A stretch of DNA of 64,000 nucleotides from positions 4,612,129 through 4,676,128 of the forward strand of contig VZTJ01004286.1 of assembly GCA_013397795.1 (NCBI GenBank), read 5' to 3'. The position numbers were made by a program, and so were the translations under genes. Numbering within the stretch: the first letter of the stretch is position 1; the number at the start of each line of letters is the position of its first letter. Below, one piece after another: positions 12,804-25,300 of the stretch. The notes under the pieces were generated by a model. The model was given only the letters and a program-made list of their open reading frames with translations, searched no databases and was not told the DNA's origin. The stretch is from Orthonyx spaldingii. Lineage: Eukaryota; Chordata; Aves; Passeriformes; Orthonychidae.

Positions 12804-14970
12804 AATATTCCTTTCAGCCTTCTGCAATGTCAAAAAAACCTTTAGTGACCGTATGAGAGCATTGCCTTAATGCAGGGGTTCAGAAAGGGAAGGAAGTTAA
12901 GAAGAAGGGATGGGATTTTTACCATTTGTTGCTATATTTTTAGATTTAAACTTTTCTTCGCATTAAAATGTTGCTGTATCTGCTATTTCTTGGAAAAAAA
13001 ATCTGTAAATGCACATTTTTATCATACCACTCTGTTTATTTTGAAAAAAATGTTTGCTGTCACTAGCAAGTTCATCCCAGCTCTTTTCTGGGAGACTAAT
13101 ATAGAGCTTGTAAAATAATTCTTTTCATCTTCTAAGCCTTCAGCTGTAGTTCGTAAACATACTCGTGTTTTGGAAAACTACCACAGTAAGGCCTGATTCC
13201 ACAGCAGCGTGTGCATTAATTGATTCATTACCTGTGTGAGCCTATCTGGAGTCAAAGGATTTTATACAAGCTTAATTCTCCGTGTGTGATATTTGGTTGT
13301 AGATAACTTGATATGATTTTTGTGAATTGATCTGAAAATTATAATATACAGTGGAGTAACTTGAGGCTCTTTGCAACACAATCAAAATTTCACCCTTGCT
13401 CCCTTCCCTCCCCCAAGCAGTGTTCTCCCATTCCCATACTATATTTATATCTAACTTAAATAAACATGGATTATAATTCCTTTAAGTGCAGTGCTCATCT
13501 ATTTTTGTTTTCAGAATGCTTCACAAGCAATTTTGCAATTCCAAAGAGGGGGAGCTTTTTACATGGAAGGAGAAGCTGTTGTAAAGACTGGAAATAAAAA
13601 ATGGATTTAAAAACCAAGTGAAAAATCCTGAGTTTTGCTCAGGACTTGAGAAGTGCATGCATTATCTAAGAAATAACAAGAGTGTGTGTGTTCCAGGACT
13701 TTTGTGTGCAGGAGAGGGAGGAAGGACTTCACTGCTGTCACTGTTTCTATAGTGACAGCTCGTTCTCCAGGCAGTATTGACATAAAATATAGTCAATCAT
13801 TTATAGCGAGAAAACATTAAAAAAAAATAATCACCTAGGAGTGTTTATAAGCTCTTCACAGTATTTTGTAAATTGTGTGTGGAAGTTATTCACTCTCTGA
13901 GGTTTGTGTAGTGTGCTGTACTATGAGATGCTGATAAAATATCCGGATGGGGTGCACATTTTTGTGAAATACCTGTAAATGGCTCTGGCTAATGGATTCA
14001 GTGTGGTGTATTGCGTTGTGAAATATCTGTGAGTGCATGATGGTAAGAAATTTATCTTAAAGCAGGCAAAGTTAAATCGCAACAGCAATTTTTACCAGAT
14101 GTTCCCTTATCTTTTATCATATATGTCTTGATAGTCAGAACCCAAATTCTGAAGCAGAGTAACCTCTAAGGAAGTGTTTAGTTATGGCCACATCTTACCA
14201 GAACCTTCTTTGGACTTGGCCTATGTAGGAAGAACGGGCTAACCTTGAAAGCTGAGCGTGCCAGTGTGGGAATTATCCCCAGAGATGTTGCACCACCAGC
14301 AAACACAGAATCAGACTGGTGGGCTCCAGCTGTGGCTGCTGCCTTGCCTGGCTGTGATACCAGCTGTAAAGACTGTGGTACCACATATTGTGCCAAGTTC
14401 TGGGTTTCTCTATGTGATGTATAAAAGCACAATGTATTTTTACCAGAAGACTTGAACCTGGGGCAGTGCAGCCCAGACTAAGCCCCAGTTGGCCACAGGT
14501 TTGCTGCAGTAGGTGCAGGAAGATCCTGAAAGCATCTTTAGCTTGTCAGGTCTTTTGGATTCCTGATGGATAGTGGGAGAGATTCCACAGCAGCTGCTGA
14601 ATATCACCTGAAAAGCCTGCCCAGCTCTCATCAGAGTGACATGGGAGTTTTCCATGAAATACAGTTTGATTTTGGCAAATTTGCATTTTCTATAGGAAAA
14701 GCTTGGTTGGAGAATGATTTCAACTTGCTTGAAAGTTGCTGCTTACTGATTTGGCATAGTGATATCCTTGGGTTGGGATGAAAGTTAGAAAAGTGAACGT
14801 TTTGCTGTGTCACTGTTCAGTCACTCTAAACATTTTTCTGAGTGGATCACTGAAGGGTACTTTGCATCCTCTGGGATTTGACTTAGATCTGGCTCGAATA
14901 TATCACATGGGATAGATGAAAATCTTCTATGACCATAATTTTCTGGGTAAAAATTTCCCTGTTCTTAATT

Positions 14971-15052
14971 TTTTCAGAATTATTACATGTGTGACAGTGT
15001 AAATGTTTACTAGATTTTGACTGTAATTTTCAGAATTATTACATGTATGACA
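14971..15052 (+). repeat. Local direct duplication of a 26-bp unit
   Basis: A 26-bp word with core CAGAATTATTACATGT followed by TGACA occurs at 14971-14996 and again at 15027-15052, offset 56 bp, with a single mismatch. The sequence between the copies is unrelated. Probably a recent small duplication or remnant of a minisatellite. Confidence 0.9.
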
Positions 15053-16950
15053 AGTACGTGTATAACTGCACAGACATAGAAATTAGAGAAAGAAAGGAGG
15101 TAAATCCCTAAAACAGTGTGGAACAGTATTTCTGTTGCACTGACACAGCAACGTTTTTAGAAAAGATATTTTCCCTAATTCAAACTATATTGATTTAATG
15201 TAACTCAGATGCAGCACAAAACATGAAGTGACAAACCACATTTTTCAGAGAATTTTTTGTTGTTTTCTTTCACTGTGGCTCTGGGTTGTTACACGACTTA
15301 TTGAATCTTAGGTGTTGAGGAAGAGTGATTTCGTAGTTAGAGAACTGAGCATCGCTACAATTTATTTCTTTTCCTAATTCTTTCTGTTGCTATCTGATAC
15401 TTTCTCTTCTTTGCTGTGACAAGGTAATGTGTGATGGTGTAAAGAGGTTCTTTAATGCTGTTTAGAGTGGCGGGTAATTTTTGATGCTCAGCTTTCTCTT
15501 GACAAATAAATGAGGTGATTTTGTTGTGCCAGGCTGATGTCTGCAGATCAGAATAAAATATTTAATGCCTCATATTCAGATTCTTTGGTGGACAATATTG
15601 TTACCTACAAACCAAGGGCTCACTTGGCCTTCCAAGGCTGGGGTAATCTGGACATGAAATGCAGCATTAGGAGTGTGATACAGAGAGCGTGCAACAGAAG
15701 GGAGCAGAAAGAAAAGGAGATGAGAAGCTCATGGTCAAAACTTGAACTCTTTGTTTTGGAAAAAATCACCGTATTAGGTCTTTAGGGATGCTGCAGATAA
15801 AGACAAGAAGCTTATTGGAGAAATACATGTCCGTGGCATGAAGTAGTTTTTTCTGTATGCATCATCTTTCTTGGCCAGAACCCCATTTCTAGGTCTGATA
15901 TAAAAGCCCAGCAGATTCAGAAATCAGATAGAAATCGAGTAAAACTGCTCTGAGTTTAACATAGTGAAATGAACCTGTTAAACACTCCCAGCAGAGAAAG
16001 CAGCCCCAGTGCATGAGGTGTTTCTCCAGAATGTTTTTTTCTGAGATTTCCAACTCAGTTGCTGAGCATCATTGCAATCTTAACATCACAAAGGCTTGTG
16101 GTAAACAAGGCAGTCTTTAACCAGAAAGGTTGGTGAGTGTTAATTTCTGGACTTCCAAAGAAAATAACAGTGATACTGGGTTTTTTATATTTTCCAGTGA
16201 TGCTGATTGCTCTACATTATCTTCTTCTTAGCCAGACCTTATGATGCGTGCAGATTTCAGTAACTTCTTGATGGGCAAGTGCACGAGCAAATACAGAGGA
16301 AAACAGTTGAGTCACGAGCCTGAGCCCCATGAGAATAGATCTGAAGCCAGCATGATGCAGTGTTACAGAAACAGGGCTTTCTTTGAGCCGTGGAGACTCT
16401 GAGTCACCAGGACAAATTGTTTTTGTTACTTTATTTTTTTTAATTGTGTTCTGGGAGGGCTAATGCACAAACTCCTATGACCCAGTGAGTTGTTTTGCTC
16501 CCTGTTAGATACTGGTGGATGTGCAGCAACTCTGACTCCAGGTATTTCGGTCCCTTCATCCGCACTGCTATTGATGGCAGTGCTGCCTGGTCACTGCAAT
16601 GGTTTAGAAATAAATAAATGCTGCTCACTGCTTGAGTGGAAGTGAGGAGAAAGAAAAGGACGAACATGGCTGTGGAATCTTCCCTCTTTTGAGAGTGAAG
16701 CACTTTGGTTGTGGGTGCAATGCACAAGTTGCACAGCTGTATCTGCATGAAGTTTTGGGGTGGTAGAAATACCATTCAGACTTGAGAGCTGGAAGTTGAA
16801 CGGGATTTATGGTTTCTACCTACATCAAAGTTCTTTAGAGACAGAAATGCTGGGAAGAGGGATTTGCTTTCTTTATTTTGTTTTATTGCTGAACAATAAT
16901 TTAAATGAAATGAGGTGGGTGAAATCTGTATTTTAATCAGTCAGATTATC

Positions 16951-17095
16951 CCAGTCCTGGAAGTGTTCAAGGCCAGGCTGGATGGGACTTGCAGCCACCT
17001 AGGATAGTGGAAGGTGTCCCTGCCCATGGCCAGGGGTGGAACTGGATTGCCTTTAAATAACTCTTCCAACCCAAACCATTCTGTGATTCTAAGAT
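16951..17095 (+). mobile_element. CR1 LINE, 3' fragment
   Basis: Sense CR1 text: GAAGTGTTCAAGGCCAGGCT, GATAGTGGAAGGTGTCCCTG, CCCATGGCCAGGGGTGGAAC, and the terminal block CCAACCCAAACCATTCTGTG followed by ATTCTAAG. The last part is the canonical CR1 3' end. 5'-truncated, roughly 145 bp. Confidence 0.95.
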
Positions 17096-17429
17096 TAAAT
17101 TAAGGCTGAATTGCTCCCCATTTCTATCAGGGCACACACAGTCCCTGCACTTGTTTGCACGTGCAAACCGTAACCACCAAAGATATGTTTTAGAATTTTA
17201 CCTTCTGGAAATGGCAGAATTTTTTTGAAATGACACACTGCCCGTGCTTTCTTAGCTGCTGCTTCCCCTGCCTTCCCTTTGGACTCTTCACTTCCTTTAC
17301 TAACTGAGATGTTAGATCCTGACAATAGAACTGAAGTAGAAATTCAAATAATTCAGAAGACAGTTTTTCAACCTAAGGTTGCTAAGAGGAAATCAAGAGC
17401 ATTCCTTGAATAGTTGCGAAGTGGCTAAA

Positions 17430-17690
17430 TCCCTTCTCCCCGCACCCCACTCCTTTCTGCAAATTCCAGGCCCTGCGGGTGGAGTTGTCATGGCGGGCTC
17501 CTCCGCTGTGTGGGTAATCCCTCTGGGAACCTCCTTAGCTTGGGAAGGGCCCCAGAAATGGGATTATTCCAATGCAACTGCGCCCATGGAGCCTCCTGAG
17601 CGGAGGCAGCCTCTGGCAAGGCGCGGCTTTTCTTCCTCTGCCGGGACAGAGACGCCGAAGACCTGGGAACGCTGAAAGAAAAACATTTTG
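17430..17690. promoter_or_regulatory. Candidate regulatory block, GC/CpG-enriched, paired TAATCC/GGATTA words
   Basis: This patch has many more CpGs than its surroundings (for example GGCGGGCTCCTCCGC, GCAAGGCGCGGC, AGACGCCGAAGAC, CTCGCGTG). It also carries TAATCC near 17516 and GGATTATTCC near 17561, which resemble OTX/PITX-type bicoid-class sites. No repeat is recognised. A 98-residue open frame spans it without familiar similarity. Enhancer or CpG-retaining conserved element is an inference; an unannotated exon is an alternative. Confidence 0.3.
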
Positions 17691-19180
17691 CTCGCGTGTT
17701 TGAAAACTTTTTAATAACCTCTGAAGAGTGATGGCCAGTTGAAATGCTCGTTCCCTGGAGGACAGGGGGCTTTTAATCTCTATCAAGCTGCATGATGAAT
17801 GTTTTGGGTAGTAAATAAGTTTTGCAGTTGCTATGGCCAACAAGAAACCCCCTTTATTGCACCTGAAAAGTCAGAGTATTTCAAATGTGCTGTGGAGAAG
17901 CTATATGGAGAAATGGTCCCAAAACCATTGTAGTTAGAAGTGTTATTTGAATAATTAGAATAATTTAGTTAATTACATGATATTTGGTTCTCATTGGCAG
18001 TTAATTTATGTAGAAAGGGCAGAGTCTCGCTCTCCCCCTACATCGTGCTGTGTGCTAGGATTTTTTTTATCCTGGGACATGGGAAAATAAGAATTTATGG
18101 TTTATATTTTGAAGGATGCAATGCTGTCAGTAGCCCAGAGGCATGTTTTAAACACAACTCAGCTAACGTGCTCCATGCAATGGCTCAGCTTAGAAATATG
18201 AGAGATGAAGTGAAAGCAAGGGGAGGATGACAGGGCCCTTCAAGCATAACCTGGTGACTCACAGCCTTCCTCCTCACCTTGAGTGTTTATAAATGAGAGC
18301 AGGATGTGAAAAACTGAGTTAGTGCCTTTCTGGGACAGCCACGGTGCAGATGAGGAAGAGTCTGCTGGAGTCGAAGCCGTGAGGAGGAACCAGAGTCAGT
18401 GTAACCAGCTTCGTGTGCCTTGCTGGGATTCAGGTGGCTCTCAGGTGGGATTTGAGCACCTTCCTTTAGGCCTGGCATGACTGCAAGAGGTTCAGAGACC
18501 AGCAGCCAAGAGAATTGGGGCTCTGTGAGCATGAGCTGTGAGAAAAGCTTGGAAAATGGGTTTTGTTTGGGCTATGGAAGGGTAGGATTGAGGGAGATGG
18601 GGCAGTGGGGGATTTCAGGAAAGGTTGTTGGAAGGAAAATAATGGAAGGCTCCTCCGTCCACTGTTATGAGTGGAGAGTGAAGAAGCAAAAACATTAAAG
18701 GAAAGAAGTGCAAGTTGGACACATTTCCAATGCAAAGGCAGGTAGGCGGTGGAAGACACAGGCTGGGGATTTCATGGAGCTTCAGTCACTGGAGATGCTG
18801 AAGAAACAGCATCAGTCAGGAGAGGCATGGGTAGAGCTGATGCTCCAGCAGCTCCCTGTTTCAGGGAAATATTTGTTTGCTGCACTCAGTGATCCACAAG
18901 AACAATGCTCTGGTTGAGACTTCTCCACTTAAGATGTAACTTTTAATTTTTTAATACTTGACGAGCTGCTTCAGGATTGTGAAACCCCTGTGAAGGAAGG
19001 AGGATCTGGCTCTGCCTCTGGTGTGAGCAAAGCTCAGCTGGGAAAGCCCTGGGCTCACCAACAGCATCTCCAAGCCCCGTGCTGAATGTCACACTTTACA
19101 TTTTAGCTTGCATTTTTTTCCACGTTAATTCTGGTGTAAGTGCAGTACTGTAATAAAACTCACAACAGAGGGACACAAAA

Positions 19181-19264
19181 TATTAATATATAGTGAAATT
19201 TGCTTATAATACTTACTGAATATATATGTATATATGAAAAATATGTATGTATATTATATATATG
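19181..19264 (+). repeat. AT-rich low-complexity (TA/TATG) tract
   Basis: Imperfect TATATATG and TATATATATG runs interspersed with GAAAT words. Simple-repeat expansion, no gene. Confidence 0.85.
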
Positions 19265-19543
19265 ACATGTGCTTTCACTCCAGGGATGTGGCAGTTCACC
19301 ACAACCTCACAAAATAGCCCAACACATACCTGAGAAGCACCAGTGTTGATGATTCTCATTCCCTCCCCACCCTCACACAATAAAGAGTGCTTGTTTGTGA
19401 CAGGTGGATATTAATTGCTGTGTTTTTGATGAGCACATTCAAACAGAGACTTTCAGATGATTCACTGAAGTTCAGGATCCAAACATGTCACAAACAAAAC
19501 TCGTCAGCCCTGTGATGGTGATGGGTGGCACTGTGGCAGTGCT

Positions 19544-19559
19544 GGGTGGGGAGGGAGGG
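19544..19559 (+). other. G-quadruplex motif
   Basis: The word GGGTGGGGAGGGAGGG has four runs of at least three G separated by single bases, satisfying the usual G3+N1-7 rule with very short loops. It is on the sense strand of FNDC3B, so it could form in the pre-mRNA as well as in DNA. Confidence 0.85.
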
Positions 19560-21979
19560 TTGGAGATTTGGTTTGGTTCAGTTTTTACTGGCTGGCTGGT
19601 ATTTCTCCCTGTGGGTGGACAGGTAAAGAATAGCCATCACCTAATTGCTGCCTTGTTTGGGGCAGGTGGAAGAGAACGTTCTGTGTAACTTCATTGTTGG
19701 CCAGGTTTGGGTCTGTTGCTGATTGTACAGGTCTTCTGGTGTTGCCATGGGAATGAAATAATTATTTTATGAATAATTGGAGCATTTTCTTCTACTGTTG
19801 AGGGAAGTGGTGTTGTATAATTATTGCTTCCTTTGATGGAGTTTGTGCTCAGAGCTGAGGGTTCAGTATTTGTATAAACCTGTTGCAGAGAACAAAACTT
19901 TTCTGCAAGTGAATGCCCTTTTGTAAATGTGGCTGAACATTGACCCATCCACACACACACTCCCCAAAAAGCATTTATGTCACTAGAATGTGTTGAAGAG
20001 CTGTCTCAAAATTGAAAAGGCAAAAATAACATTTTTTTGTGATGTTCTCATGGCTTGTTGTTTGTCTTTCAGGCAAATAGTGTCATACTGTATGGAAATG
20101 GAAATGCTGTTGGTAACTGGAGCAGAAGTAAAATAATTCTCATTTCAGGACATCCGTTTCCCTTAAAACTGAGTTCTGGTTAAAAGTTAGTGCACTGGTT
20201 ATATAGGTCTGGTGAGAAGCTGAGCTGGAGGGTCCTAATCCTCCTTTTGCTGTTCAAAGCTTTAGCAGTGTAAAAACTTCATAAATGGTATTTTTTGATG
20301 CTAAAGTGAACCCTGATGCTGACAGAGATCTCCCATCCTTTGTGTGGGTTGGCAGTAGTTACTTGATGGGTTTTCCCCCTTTTTGAATTCAGCTTTGTGG
20401 TCTCCTTTTCTCTCTTGCAGCCTCTTGCAAGGGACAGGCTGCAGTTTTCTCTCCGAAGTCTCTTCTCTCTCATGTTTCTTGGTAGTGCTGTTCTCTGTTT
20501 GTCCATGGACATTCTGGCATATTTCTGTCATAAAGCAAAGGGCTATGCAAAGGAAAAAGAAGGTAGTAGATATGAGGAAGACTTATTTTTTTCCAAAACA
20601 GAGTATTTTTTCCGTGATACCCTACGATTTTTTAGCAGTCTGAAGTTTTAGTCAGGCTTAAGTATTGCTTTATGACCTAAATCCTATTCTGGGTTTGCGT
20701 CCAGTTGCGTTCCCACAAACTTCCTGTGTGACCCTGCAGCAGGCATTTCATTACTTTGTCCCACAGTTACACTTGTGAAGCGAGGAGAATAACAACCCTG
20801 CTCCAGCCAGATGTTCTGGGGATGGATTCGTGAGTCCTTGTGGGGTAACGTGGTGCTGGGTCACAGAAACGCTTTTGTGCTCCTGCCTCAGATGTCAGGA
20901 TTGTCATCTTGGGCTAATATTCCTCACGAAATGAATGTCTCTCCAGTTTCAGGTTATTGTGTTGTGGCTTGTGTGCTAATGGATTAATTTCAGATGTTTT
21001 CAAGTAGTTGGTTGTTCTCTTTGTTTCCAAAGTAGTCCTAATTTATTTAACAGTATTTGCCATTCAAGTCAACTGATTTTAGACAGATGTTTGTCTCTTG
21101 TGTTTCAGTCTAGACATTTATGATTTACAATCTGTAGCCCATCTGGTGAATTGCCATGGGAATATGCTTATTTTCAATGCTTGAAGTATTGCAACATACT
21201 CTTTGCAAGTGTTTTTGCAGTAGCGACTGGTGAGCCAACCATCAGAAAGGGTTTATTTTAGCAAAAGACTCTGACTTGTTTGTTCAGATTAGGACAGGAA
21301 AATACTCCATTTCTGTTCAAAGCAACAACAAAAAATGTTCCACTCCGAAATGTTGCTTGTAAATTGAAACTCTAGAGTGACAGATATATGGGTCTAGTGT
21401 AAGAAAGAAACAAAACCCACCTGGGAGTGTTGAAGAACAGCAAGAGACCTGAAGAATCCACCTTATCCAGCTCCATTCTCTGTGGAAAAGCAGCTGTGGA
21501 TGCACCAGTGGAAGATGTGCCAGGCTGCTAAACAGCCTGTTGACCTTGTCTGGACTCTTCTGTGCTTGTTAAATTAGTGAAGTGTGGTGAACCCCAAAAC
21601 CAAGGTGCAGGATGGCAGGTGAGGGGTGGGACAACTCTTCATGCTCTCAGGATGAGTATCTCCAGATGCAAACCACTTCATGTTTGAAACAACAAACGTT
21701 TGATGGTTGGAAAGTTATTATTTCATAGTTCTGTGGTGGACAAAAGTGAGCATTTAACCTGACTTCATCTTGGATTTTGGCTGAAATTGTGCTGCTGTGT
21801 GACTGCTAGTTCTGTGGTAGCTTTGGAGAGGGCATTTTCGGGGCAACTGATAGTTTTGAGTTAATTTCCTGTTTTTACAGGTTACTGTATTATTTCTAGA
21901 ATATGCCCCAAACCAGAATACAACATCTGGGAGACACGCATTGCAAACCAGCACGCTGCTGAGTAGGAATCTTGTGGTT

Positions 21980-22345
21980 GTGACATGAAAGCGTGGAGTG
22001 CTGTTGTTCGACTCCAGACTGGACGTGCTCGAGCCTCCCGCTGTGTGCAGCAGGTCAAGGAGCAAACACCGGTAACGCAAACGGCTTTCAGGAGGCTCCA
22101 GTGTAAACAGCAAAGGTGCTGTCATGTAAATAGGCCAGAAAATGCTCCAGGAGCTGTCTGCTGCATGCGTTTGGCACGGATTTCTGAGCGGTTTGATTGG
22201 ATGCTTGGTTGAGTGAGTTTGTCTGCACATGCTGAAAGCATCAAAGGCAGAGCGGAGCGTGGCTGGTGCTGTCGGGTCTGTGGCTGCAGGGTCCAAGGGC
22301 TGAACGTGTCATTCGAGCGTTTGGGGTTTGCAGTTTGGTGTTGAC
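21980..22345. promoter_or_regulatory. Candidate conserved non-coding block with retained CpGs
   Basis: This block has unusually many CpGs for deep intron (AAAGCGTGG, GTTCGACTCC, GACGTGCTCGAG, CACCGGTAACGCAAACGG, GAGCGGTTTG, GAGCGGAGCG, CATTCGAGCG). It also contains a forkhead-like GTGTAAACAGC and no recognisable transposon. A 180-residue antisense open frame overlaps it, but that follows from the low stop density of GC-rich sequence. Retention of CpG usually signals constraint or low germline methylation; function is inferred. Confidence 0.3.
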
Positions 22346-25300
22346 AATGGCCCTGCACTGGAACTCCGAGACACCAACGTGTTTTTTATAACTTACATTG
22401 GTTTGGCATCTTATTTTTAATTATATTTACAGCAAATCAAATCGACAATCTGTGAGAGTGAGTAAAGAACTGCTATATTTGTAACTTCTCCTAATCTAGT
22501 CCTGGGATTTAGAAAAAACATGAAGTGGTCACAGAAGTCACAAAGGAGTTCAAGGCGTGTGTGTTACCTACATCAAAAGTGCTTCAATCTTCACTGTCAA
22601 ATCCTGTGTTTGCATGTACAGAGGTGACTCTGCTCAATGGTTAAGCCATGCACCTGCAGGATTTCTCAGGCTGATTTTTTTTTTTCCTTTTAGACATTCC
22701 ATTTGCATTTAAATAGTCATTTGTTGCGGGATCCAAGATAATTTGAAATTCATGGAGCCATTTCTGTTAAACTTGAGGGTTTTGCTAATGTTTTTGTGCT
22801 CTTCAGAGGTAAAGGAATTACTTCATACTACTGAGCTGTGATCTGAATACAAAATAACCAGCTGAGGTGCCAGAGTGTGAATGGGCATGTGCCAGGCATC
22901 CTTTCATTCACATCTTAGTGTGTCGATGAGGTTGTCTTAAAAATATTGACAAATCTGTAGGGATAAGAAGTATAAAAGTCTGCCTGCTGCCTAATTCAGG
23001 CATGAGCTGGTGCCATGGGGATGGCCAAGTGCTGGGCATGTTTCTTACTATTTATCAAAGCACTGGGTTATTGGTAACATTATTTTAGCCCCTTTTACCA
23101 CCATTGGCAGGTGGAATGGAGCATGAGTGGGACTTTTTTCTGTCATTTCAGACTTCTTCAAAGGTATTTTTTAAAGCTGTCATCCCTTCAAGCACTTAAT
23201 ATTGTTAAAGCTACTCCTTCTTTTCTCTCTGATGTGGAACTGCTTTAATCTACAAATCCACACTGATCTGAGGACGAAGTATTTAGATCTTGATCAGCAG
23301 CAGATTTAAGACCCCATGCCCCAGGAATTTGAATAGACACCTGGGAGTTGACTCTGCCTTGTGCCATATTTGAGCAGAGTTAAGTTAGTGGCTGAATTAG
23401 CTCTTGTCTAGGTGAGAGTGCACCACAAAATTGTGGTGATACTCGTATGTGAAAGCTCTTTACATCCTGTTTTAAAGGTTTTACAAAATGCTCTGTCACG
23501 CTCATGTTTGCTTGTGCTATCAAACAGTTTCAGGCTGTGGCCGAAAGGCTGAGAAAAATGCTCACCACTGCTCTGCTGCAGAGGAAAGATGAATGGAAGG
23601 ATCCAGGCATTTTTTTTTTCTTGTCATCACCTTGTTTAGTCCGTAAGCTGCTTTGAGAATAACCAAGTGGAGGGAGGAGACACGTGTGCCTGACAGGGAG
23701 CCTGTTTGTGCTTGTTTCATTGAGGAAATTGTTCCGGAACAGCTGCTCATCCATGTGAAAATGCAAACCCTTGGGTCCCAGCCAAGGTCAGCAAGCCCTG
23801 GGTCATTTGTTTTAGCAAAGCAGACCAATTTGCCCTTTAATTATCTCTCCTTTTCATTCTGTCACACCTCTTGCTCCATAGATCTGCTTCCTGAGAAGCG
23901 CCACATGTGAAAGATGTGATACCAGTTTTGTTGCGGATCAAGGGGAGGCAGAATAATTTCTCATGGGTTAATTTTAACAGTTAAGCTTTTTAAAATGTAA
24001 TGTATTTACCTCCCTGGTTTTAGTTTTGCACTTAGCTAGTTCAGTAGGTTCTTGTTACTAAAATGACAGGATTCTTAACTTTCAAACTCAAATTGCAAAA
24101 TCACTACATTTCATATTGTTTCTCTGCTAAGGCAGGTATTGTGGTGTGAAATGGTAAATTGGTATATGTTCAGTGGAAACAGGCTGAGAAATTCCTGAAC
24201 TTCAGGAAATTTCCAGTAGCTGCTCTTAGAACGGGAACTTAATAATGAGGCCTGGTAGAGTTTGGTAATTGCAAAACAGTCGCTAGAAACACCATGTAAA
24301 GCATGTGCCCATGTGCTGGAGCTGGATGTGAAAAATATTCTACAGGGGACATAAAAAAGAGAAAATCAATGCTCTATAAGCACTCAGGAAAATGGTGTGG
24401 TAAAATGACTTCTTTGCCCTATAATGTTATGTGGAAAGAGAGAAATATGAAAGAAGTGTTGCTGTAGCTAGAGGAACTGAAATGCCAAATTCTGGCTTCT
24501 ATAATTTAAGGAAAGAAAACTGATTAAAGTGATCTTTAATGCATGCATTATAGGTCACTAGGGAACAAGGAAAAAAAGCATACTTATTCCAAAACTGGTT
24601 TTGTACAGGAATTTTGAAAGTGTCATGGGTTGCAACCCAGGCTATAATTAGCCTTGAAAATCTTGGGACAGAAGTTTCTCCAAGTACATTGTGACATTAT
24701 TCCTGAAGGAATAAAAGTGACCAGAAGGACTGTCAATCTCTGCTTGACAAGAACATCCTCTTGGCAGGGCAAGTGGGAGACAGAGGTGGAAGGGAGCCCT
24801 GCTTTGATGTGCAATAAAATCACCCGATAAAACCTAAGAAGGCATAAGAAGGAATAGAATGATTGTTGTTCTTTTTGTTAGGCTGAGTGTGCAGGTGTTT
24901 TTTAAAAAGGCAATAGACTTGCAAAACCGTGTTGTTATCTGAAATGGTTAAAATAATCAGCTTTAATGCCATCAGAGGGGTGACAGCAGCACAAGGGAAT
25001 AGGTGTCTGGGAAGAGGAGGAAAGACTCAGACTGGGGTGTCAAGCTGTTAATTAGTTCTGCCACAATACGAGACTGAGTTGCTTCTTTTACTTATTCAAA
25101 GTTTTATTCAATTATATATTAATGTGTTAGAAATAGGAAAACTGCTCTGTCAGCTGGGGACAAGTGGGGTCTGTCACCTGCCTGGCGAGGTGCACATTGG
25201 TGCCTCCAGCCTGGTGGCTCCTGCTTTTCCTCTTCTTTCAGAGAAGGGGGAATAATTTCCTTGCACCTGCATTTTGGAGCAGCCCTCCAGGAGCCAGAGG

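Noticed and set aside
20397..20651. Possible upstream FNDC3B exon after TCTCTTGCAG near 20420
   Set aside because: The acceptor-like site is good, but the reading frames do not match any FNDC3B sequence I know and no suitable donor with the required phase follows.
21754..22296. 180-codon antisense open frame as a gene
   Set aside because: No recognisable domain, no splice or promoter context, and it lies in a GC-richer patch where stops are rare; frames are open on the other strand too.
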